A stretch of DNA of 64,000 nt from Atherinomorus stipes. Its lineage: Eukaryota > Chordata > Actinopteri > Atheriniformes > Atherinidae. The stretch is from contig JALJCO010013434.1 of NCBI GenBank assembly GCA_023101725.1, positions 1,443,501 to 1,507,500 of the forward strand. The letters run 5' to 3'. Every line of letters starts with the position of its first letter. Position 1 is the first letter of the stretch. The notes under the pieces are model-generated. The model was not told the origin of the DNA, searched no databases, and saw nothing but the letters and a program-made list of their open reading frames with translations. Positions 55,869 through 64,000 of this stretch are shown in pieces. Position numbers and translations under genes: made by a program.

Positions 55869-58584
55869 CTGAGGAAAGGAGAAAGACAAGCACGGGCATT
55901 AGACCAGGTGAACAAAAAACAAATCAATGAGTGATTAGATGTCTAAAAACAAAAATATCAACCATTTTTTCTTTTCACTTTTCCATTATCATTGACCTAC
56001 TGAGGGTTTATCATTGCTCACATTCATTTATTTCACTTCTAAATGGCAGGCAGGTCTTACTGCATTGTCATCAAAATGAGCTATTTTCAGCAAATACTGT
56101 AAGTTTGCAACTCAGATGTTTCAAATTCCCAGAGCAAAGGGAAATAAAGCTATCAAAAGGGGAAGAGAGTGCTAATGAGTTCAGCGTTGAGGTCAAGTCT
56201 GCAAGAAAGGCTTTATCTGGGAAGGGTTATTATTGTTCCAGTCGAGTCAGTTTCAAGAAATAGCTTTGTAACCTTTATTATGCATCTTCATTTTCCAACT
56301 TCCTTGTCTCGTTATTCTCTCTTGATTTTGATCAGATGTGACACTGCTGAGACCTTTAAGAAAAATTCATGGCTCTGAAAAAGCACTATTTGACTGGTGA
56401 TCTGATTAAACAGAGCTGGTTGTGATCAGGTCAGGGTTTGTTTGGTCCAGCTCCAACCATTTAACAGCGTACTCTGGGGTAAATGCTTGTTTGCACAAAT
56501 CCAGATAACCTTTGACCTTTTCGCTTTCTCTCATTTCACTGTCGCTTAAAAATATCTTATTACTTTTGTTCAAACATCCTCCATCGTGGCTATTGGTCTC
56601 TCTGCCAGGTTTTAGTAAATGCACATACATTATTCATGTTCAAAAACACTCTCAGTGCTACATGTAGCCTGATATAACACCCACTCGACACAGCGGGGAA
56701 CTGGGGCAGAACTAAGTCTGGAGGTTTCAGATGTTGCCGTGCTGCAGCGGCTCCCACTTCAACTGCTCATGATCAGAAAGCACAACACATCAAAATGGGC
56801 AAAGATAGAAGGAAACGGAAATAAGGAGCTGTAGCAGAAAGTTACAGGCAAGTAAAACTGATTTCACAAAGTCTGACTTTGCTCTTCTCTTTTTTCCTGC
56901 ATAAACAGCACAATTTTCAAGCATAACTCATTTTTATGTTCTTCCTGCTTAATCTTAGCACTGAAACTGTTTGTTTTAGCGCACCAAAGTTAGATGTGTT
57001 GGGCTCCAGAGTGATTCAAAGGTCATTGACTGCATACAAAGAACTGTAACATAATGTTTCCCTGTTAGTATTGAGAAATATCAGAACGCTTTGGATTTCA
57101 GAACCTGCCTGCTGATACTACATTAAGAACACAATCATTGTACTCAGTGAGTACTTTTAACAGCTCTGTGATAAAGGATGAGAAAATGCTGATGTGCTTT
57201 GTGCATTAGTTGAGTCTTGTTTTGAATAAATGATTAGTGGCTGACAGCAAGTCATTTATCAAGATATTGGTTTATTTTGAACATAAAAGTGTGCTGCACA
57301 GTAGACTTGGAGAAAGAGCTGTACATTTCCCAAGAACCACATTCCTAAACAGAGTAAGTCACACAAAAAGATTAATAGATTACTGGCATGGGATTCATTT
57401 GTAGAAGAAAATTATTCCAACAGGAGTTTCCGAGTCCAAAACATGCACACACACTCAATCACACAGACACATGATAACCCAAACAAAGCAGGAAAGTCTT
57501 CAAAGACGCATATCTGGACAAGTCTTAGTCTCATATTAATGACTTGTTTGGACTGCAGTTACTAAATTCTGTTCACTTCCATACCTCTGAAATTTTAGGA
57601 TCCCAGGGTCTTCCTTAGTTATTTATGTCAGAGTATAAATGTCAAAAATCACATCTCGGTCTCTGGGACTTCAAATCTATTCCTTGACATAGAGACTGAT
57701 AATGAAACAGTGGGAAGGGCTGGCAGGGCCTCGGGGCATGTACAAACCGATTCATTTCACATTTCACTGGCTGGAAATCCTCCCACAGGAGGCTGGAATG
57801 ATTTCACTGGTCAAACATTTGACAGGAAAAATAATCTGACCAAATCCCTCTGACAAACCTCTGGCAGTTGAATATAGCCCACAGCTTCTGGTTTATTTAT
57901 AACTATGAAGATGATGGAGTGTTTACCACTAGATCCTATTTACATTTGATTTTAAGTGTTGTATTTGGCAATGTTTGGTTATCCTTAACCTTCTTGAAAG
58001 TTTTCCAAGATTTTACCGTTATACATGCACTAACAGCAAGACCATTCACATAATGACAATGCAATGCACTTGATGAATAATTGTGATGCAACCAACTGTG
58101 ATTGGGTCCCAATATCTTTATGTTACTTTTAAAAATACATGAGTGTGAGTTCAAGCCTCCAAGAAATAAAAATTCACATATTTTGGGTCGTACTGCACTC
58201 ACTTGGTTCTGGAAAGACATTTTATTGGACTTTCATCAGTTTGTGGTATAAATAACCCCAGATTTGTCCATTTCATTATTTCAGGTCCCAACTGTAATAT
58301 TACAACTTCTTAGAGTAAATGAGATATTGATATCCTCAATGTAATTTTACCATATTTGAGTATTTTCATTTTTCTTCTGATTTGATTAAAAAAAAAAAAA
58401 AAAAAAAAAACCTTTCCCTAATTTTTTCTTTATAACTCAATTATCGTGCAACATTTTATCTTCTTCTGCAGGTATTTCATTGTGCATATGTCCTCATTTC
58501 ATCCTCATTTCCTCATTTTTTACTTAACATTTATAATCCAGCATTAGAGCTGGGGTCGGACATGGTAGAAAAGGTTGTGCTGTG

Positions 58585-58695
58585 ATTAATACTTGTTTTT
58601 ATTGGTGTTTTGGCATTTGCACTCTGTAAAACACATAGTTCTACATTTAATTTTGTATGAAAAGTGCTACACAAATTAAGTCTGATTGATCAATT
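58585..58695 (+). repeat. LINE (L2/CR1-like) 3' tail
   Basis: TTTGCACTCTGTAAAACACA, CTACATTTAATTTTGTATGA, AAAGTGCTACACAAATTAAG and TCTGATTGATC: the typical 3' end of fish L2/CR1-type LINEs, without coding sequence. Confidence 0.6.
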
Positions 58696-59588
58696 AGCAC
58701 ATAAAGCAAATACTGAAAGCTTAAAAGTCATTCATTTGCTGATCATGACACCATCAAAACAAAACAAGCCCAGATGCTGTTTAATAGCTCTCTCTATTGT
58801 GCGTAGTTTGTCATCATGAACATCGCTTCAACCAAACTGTCTATCAGCTGGTTACAATTACTATTACTCTTTGGATAGTCATGTGCCATGAACTTTACAG
58901 CTGGCTGCTTATTGTACCTGTCTACAGTAACAGAAGCAGGGATGCTGTTGCTTCATGCACACAAAGAGGAATCAATGCAATGCCAAGAGAGCAAACAGTG
59001 AGTTGAACTTGAGCCTGCAGGACACCGTGAATGTCAGATAGATGTGACTACAGATACTTTGACCAGGGGAGATATTTCTGCTTCGTTTGATAGAGACGTC
59101 TGACCAAGAGAACTTTGAGTCAATCTTCCAAAACTCATGAAAATAAATTAAAGGAAAAATGTCAAAGGAAAAGTTTTGCGTTCAGTACCGGCTGTAGCAG
59201 TGCTGTAACAGACTCAACGCACATATACAGAGTAAAAATCAGCTGTCATGATTTCTAAAGATTAGCTTTTACAATTAAAAACTTAGTCGACATGTAGGTC
59301 TAACTACTTAAACAAGCCATTCAAAGCCAGTAAGTAGTTTATCATCAGTGCTTTTGAGACTACAAACTACAAGTATACCGTTACATTCAAGAGAACTGGC
59401 CTGTCAGATTACAACATAAAGGAAATGGCATCACACTGTGCAGGAACAGTTTGTAATAATCGAGACTCTGAGATCATCAAGCTTCATATTTCAGCCCCAC
59501 ACGGCAGTCTCAGCCCCGTCTTAATGACGGGCAAAGAAGAAAGTAGTTGTACAGTTTTGCTGCCCTGAAGGTGGTGTGTCCCCACTGA

Positions 59589-59786
59589 TGCTGCCTGTAT
59601 TGCAGAATCAAGAACTACTGGATGAAATGCCAAAGCACATTTTTCGCCCGGCGTAAAAAGGGCTACACTGACAGCTGGGTGTTGCTAGATAAACTAGGAG
59701 GGAAGCCAGAGGCCAGCGTCCTTCTCTCTCTCAACAAAGTCTCTGCGAGCACAGAGTATGAAGAGCAAATTATTGCACAAATTTAA
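59589..59786 (+). other. unidentified open segment, exon-like
   Basis: Open frame from 59589 to a TAA at 59784-59786. After an acceptor-like TGCCTGTATTGCAG ending at 59605 it reads IKNYWMKCQSTFFARRKKGY, TDSWVLLDKLGGKPEASVLL, SLNKVSASTEYEEQIIAQI. The residue mix looks protein-like but I do not recognise it. It has no ATG at its start. It could be a terminal exon, a retroposed gene fragment or chance. Confidence 0.2.
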
Positions 59787-60271
59787 CTGAAGAAGCTCCT
59801 GCCAACTGGGTCATATAAAAAATAATATAGAAAATAAGAAAAAGTCATTTTGACACCTGTGATGGTTTCTCAGCAACAGAAATGGGTAAAGCTTTTAAAA
59901 GTGGACAAACACATTGACTTAAAGTAAATCCACAATAACCTGAGTGAATCTTCGCCTTTCTACCAGCTTTTCTCTTACTGTATGACAGATTCATCCTGTG
60001 ACAACACGCTGACGTTTACGATTGGAGGATTCTCTACAAACTCTTCCAACTCCTTGCAATGAGGTTATACAGTAATGAACCCCCATTCTCTTAGTCACTG
60101 CTCATCTCCACCTCCTCATCAGCAGAAGTAATGCCAGGGCTTTTCTGTAAGTGTATGGCAGATACATCCTGCATCAGTGCCTGCAGCTGGAAGAATGAGC
60201 TACTTCCGAGATACCTTTGCCTAGCAACAGACACCTAACTTAGATGCCTGCACCACATATGTGACAGCAGC

Positions 60272-60928
60272 TAGGGCTGTGCAATTAATCGAAATTTAAT
60301 CGTGATTTCAATTTTTCTGTCAAACAATCTCCAAACCCCTATAATCAAGTTGAAATATCTTCTTCTTTTTTTTTTTCCATTTTTCTTTACACAATTTCTG
60401 AAAGTTATTCTTAACTAAAAGTTAATTTCAGTGGCTTCCACCCAGGCAGTTTATTGGGAGTCATTAACAACAATGTTAGATTTGGGATGTTCTACTATTG
60501 CACTAAAGCTTAAAGTTTATTTTGGGATATATATATATTTTTTTTTTTTAAAAAATATAAATAAGAATATTTATTTTATTCTTCTAAAATATAGAGAAAC
60601 TACAGAACAGTTGGATACATTGTTTATTTTGGATACATGTGTGTTTTTCTACATTTTTTGCATTTATTTAATGCTCAAAGTATATTTATTTTTACTCATT
60701 TACTGTTTAATACACTGCAAAACAGCTATATGGGTACATATTAGTAGCTTAAATGTATTTTCAGTTTGAACATTTTGCATAAATTATCAATGAAGTGTTG
60801 TTTGAAAGAGAAAGAAATGCTAAATAAATGCATCGTGCGACTAAAAAATAATCGTTTGAATAATCGTGATTTCAATATTGATCAAAATAACCGTGATAAT
60901 GATTTTTTTTCCTAACCAGGCAGCCCTA
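60272..60928. mobile_element. non-autonomous hAT-like transposon
   Basis: Begins TAGGGCTGTGCAATTAATCG and ends GGCAGCCCTA, with inner inverted motifs (ATCGTGATTTCAAT at both sides). It is flanked by a perfect 8-bp duplication ACAGCAGC (60264-60271 and 60929-60936). Length 657 bp. The plus-strand 112-codon frame inside is AT-rich and not transposase-like. Confidence 0.85.
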
Positions 60929-61577
60929 ACAGCAGCCCAAGACTTCAACCCAAAGCAAACATTCCTCTGCCGTCATCTTAAAACCTTGACTGAAAAGAAC
61001 AATACTCTAGAATACAAATGCTTTCTTAGAGTCACTCTGGTTTCCCCTGGCAACTGCCCCACTTTCTGCGTTGAGCTGCCCTTGTATTTTCTTCTGGCTT
61101 CTTAGGGCAGGACAGCATTACAACCCACCCCCACCCCTCCAACAGATATGACACTAGGGAGCATGCAAAATCAATCAGTAACAGCACTGAAAGGCCAATA
61201 TGTTACTAATAAACACACAAAGTAGGTGCCTCTACTCAGAGAAAAGTAGTCCTGCAGTCCCATATGTACATTACACACTCTGTCAAGATATTAGCATGTG
61301 AAGAGAGCACAAGGCTGATGGATGAATCACAGACAATATGACCTCACAACATCTGAAAGGTTGCAGCTCATTATCATCACCTACTGTTTAAAAGGCCCAC
61401 CCATTTACTGACCCACCAGTCCTTCCTGTGCGACAGCTGGCTGCTTTATTCTGTTTGAATATGTGTTGAAGGGAAAATCTCTTCTTAAATGCACTTCACG
61501 TGTAGCTGCAGTCCAGCAAACAGGCAGCTGCTGAGTTCATTATACATTTTAGGGAGTCTAAAGCTGTAAGGGTGAAG

Positions 61578-61627
61578 AGATAAGTCTGTGTAAATATACA
61601 AAAGATAAGTCTGTGTAAATATACAAA
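61578..61627. repeat. 25-bp tandem duplication
   Basis: Two identical adjacent copies of a 25-bp unit starting AGATAAGTCTGTGTAAATAT. Confidence 0.95.
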
Positions 61628-62103
61628 AATTACATCACTCCAAAATGCATGCCTTCTCTCAGGTAAAAGGTTCATAAAATATGGCATCATAGTTGTTGAT
61701 TTAATTGTCTGAGTCTTATCTGACAACCCAGAAAGGGAACCACTGCAAAATGTGTATGAAGGTTCAAGGATGAGATGCTATGAAATCAGGTCTACTTACT
61801 TAATATGATTCGGCCCGGAAAAGCAAACCACAACTGTTGCACTCATCAGGATTGTATCATGTTGCAGTCTCATGCTGTTTCTCATTTCATTTCTCCTTTA
61901 TTTAACCAGAGAAAAGCCTCAATGAGATTAGAAATCTCTTTTCCAAGAGTCACCTGGACTTGACGGCAGCACAAGCACAAGTTTCTACTTTACTTCAGAT
62001 AAAATACAATGACCAATTTAAATGAACAGAAACATAGAAATTGCTGCACTTAAATGAATGTTTATTGGATATTTATTTTGAATTAGTGTGTGATTTTTTT
62101 TTT

Positions 62104-62172
62104 AATCTATCCATTTTCTATACAGTTCCTACTTATGCAATGCAGGGTCACAGAGGGGCTAAAGCCTATCCT
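62104..62172 (-). repeat. SINE 3' end fragment
   Basis: ATCCATTTTCTATACAG, GCAGGGTCACAGAGGGG and GCCTATCC match, in the same orientation, the tail part of the SINE at 16622-17007. Confidence 0.5.
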
Positions 62173-63846
62173 ATGATTAAATTATCATTTTATTCTGATA
62201 ATTAGAATTTTCATCAGATTAAATAATCAGCTTGATTACAAATCAACAACAGACACATCAACATGGCTGCCAGATGATCTGCATTTAGTTTTTGTTTTTA
62301 ATTTCATCAGTCTTGAAAGTAATCGGCCTGCCCCAGCATCAAAACGACAAATACCAATTTTTAATCTGCACTGCAGAAAGATCTATTAGTCAGTCACCAA
62401 CTCTACAGATTTAAGTTCAATCTGAACTGATGCACTGATATTTGGTACTGAATGGGCTGATCATCAAGGCTCCTCAATGCTGTTTGTTAAACACCATACC
62501 CTGTTTTGCTTCATAGTATACTGCTCCATACTAAATCATGCTGTTTGGTGCCTTGGCATAAATTAACATTACCCTATAGAACTGCTGACTTGCATCAGCT
62601 TTATGAATGCAATAGAAACCTGCTTTACAGTGGATTTTCCATCACAAACACACACGCACACAGACACGAACAATGAAATCAGAAGGGCTTGCGCGCAGAG
62701 TGAAGTGGTTTAAGTAAAGCCTCATCTTAACCAGAGCTCCCATCTGTTATTCCTAGAGTGTTGGACAGACAATCAATATCTGTTGCGCAGATCTGCGACA
62801 ACTGCTGATTGTCTTAGTGGACTCTCACAGCTAAATTAGATTTACTTCATTATGCTGCTTTATCTAATTGTAGTAGTGCCAGTACAGCGTGTAAAACAGC
62901 CCCTGGAGAAATCAGACTGGCCAGTGGACCAGTGGTCAAAGAGAGATTCTCCAATTCATTTCTGAAAGAGTGATTCCAACAACAATCAATTTATGAAACC
63001 ATAATAGTCTAAGAAATAACAGAGATGCTGAATAAAATGGTGCTTTTGTATTTTTTTTTTCACTGTTAAAAGTATCAGAGGTAAAAGTAGTAATGTGGTT
63101 ACAGGGCCCAAACACTGTATGCAGCACAATGAAAGGCCTTCAGTTTACATGGAGCCTGGCTTCCTTTCTTTGAAAGCAATCTTAGCCTTCAGGACGAATA
63201 ACCAAGAGCCAGTGCTCACATTAACACACTTGTCAGTTTTAAATATTATGTTCTCATCATCCCTGCACTAACCAGCCTCTACTCCCATCACTCAGATAAC
63301 CAAATGTCTAAGGACCGCCCATGTTGAGGCTTTTATCAAAGTACACTTATTTGCTTTAACCAATGTTTTTTTTTTTGTCTCTTTAACTGTCGTGTAAGGA
63401 ACCTCTCATCCCGAACATGTCACTGTGGGGGCACTCAGAGGCAGACTGCTGCACCCACAATACAACAAGGAGAAATAGCAGAGTGTCTGAGTTTTTTACA
63501 GCAGCACTGCATGAAAGCTGTGACTGTGTTCATGTTATTCATGCTCATGCTTCTCCTTCTTTTCATCCTCTTATCTCGCATCAGGATGGTTACAGCAAGC
63601 AATTTCAAATGCAGCTTCAAGTCCAATTATTGATTTTTGTGCCCTTATAGATACTTATTTACTGACATGCACACACTTTATGTGTATGCACATTTGTGCA
63701 ACTCGTGTCTAATTTTTCTCTCATATAGTGCACTTGATGTGTATGCCCTTTATATTGTGTACACTTACAGCCAATTTATATTTATATTTTTCTTTTACAG
63801 TCATCAACCACATACAAAATCATTTCAGTATTTTTTTCAAACTCTG

Positions 63847-64000
63847 GGGCTGGGTGATATGGATTTAAAAAAAAAAAAAAAAAAAACTCAGATCTTTTTA
63901 CCACCAAATTTGATTTCTGATAGTGATTTTTTTTTTTTATCTCTGTTCTTTCTGAAAAATACATTAATGAAAATGAAAAGTAAAATCAATTTAATCACCC
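63847..64000 (+). mobile_element. possible hAT-like MITE end, cut by window edge
   Basis: GGGGCTGGGTGATATGGA followed by an A19 run resembles the TAGGGCTGGGCGATATGG end of fish MITEs. Only part is in the window, so this is tentative. Confidence 0.3.

Larger units (their letters stand above)
55869..64000 (-). other. cdh2 intron 2, 3' part (continues beyond window)
   Basis: At least 8.1 kb. No exon 2 candidate was found: no minus frame reads like the start of a cadherin prodomain. It holds an A run (58388-58409), a LINE tail (58585-58695), an unexplained open segment (59589-59786), a hAT-like element (60272-60928), a SINE tail (62104-62172) and a possible hAT end at the window edge. From 55900 to 58380 and 61140 to 63840 otherwise nothing was recognised. 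Confidence 0.7.

Noticed and set aside
55869..64000. Search for cdh2 exon 2
   Set aside because: No minus frame resembles the start of a cadherin prodomain with a phase-1 donor; exon 2 is taken to lie outside.

Overview
The window is vertebrate genomic DNA, almost certainly from a ray-finned (teleost) fish. The evidence is one large gene with small GT-AG exons, the protein's close match to the fish form of a classical cadherin, and a typical fish repeat load (Tc1-like element, hAT-like and TTAA-flanked MITEs, tRNA-derived SINEs, decayed LINEs, long CA/TA/GGAT microsatellites). I cannot name the species.

One protein-coding gene is well supported: N-cadherin (cdh2), on the minus strand. Fourteen coding exons run from 55868 (prodomain) down to the stop codon at 13182. 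By the usual 16-exon scheme they are exons 3 to 16. Exons 1 and 2 (signal peptide, start of the prodomain) lie beyond base 64000, so intron 2 is at least 8.1 kb here. The exons join in phase with GT-AG junctions, total 2576 coding bases including the stop, and encode the rest of the prodomain, a furin site, five EC repeats, one membrane segment and the p120- and beta-catenin-binding tail. A plausible polyadenylation signal lies about 1.0 kb past the stop.

Layout: 1-12154 is the 3' flank of cdh2, with no recognised gene; it holds SINE and MITE remnants, a repeat with telomere-like motifs, and a broken Tc1-like transposon (9150-10423). From 12155 to 55868 is the 3' UTR and body of cdh2. Its introns hold an interrupted hAT-like element with a 158-base A run, long TA tracts, a Ty3/Gypsy integrase remnant, a tRNA-type SINE, three TTAA-flanked MITEs of different families, an L2/CR1-like LINE end, an L1-like fragment split by a small MITE, and another LINE end. 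From 55869 to 64000 is intron 2, with a clean hAT-like insertion and one unexplained short open segment.

I found no operon-like system, CRISPR array, tRNA or rRNA gene, and no convincing undescribed biological system. The points most worth a second look concern transposon structure within this gene: nested insertions, a MITE 54 bp from a splice donor, a repeat-only insertion with flanking duplications, and a snap-back palindrome.
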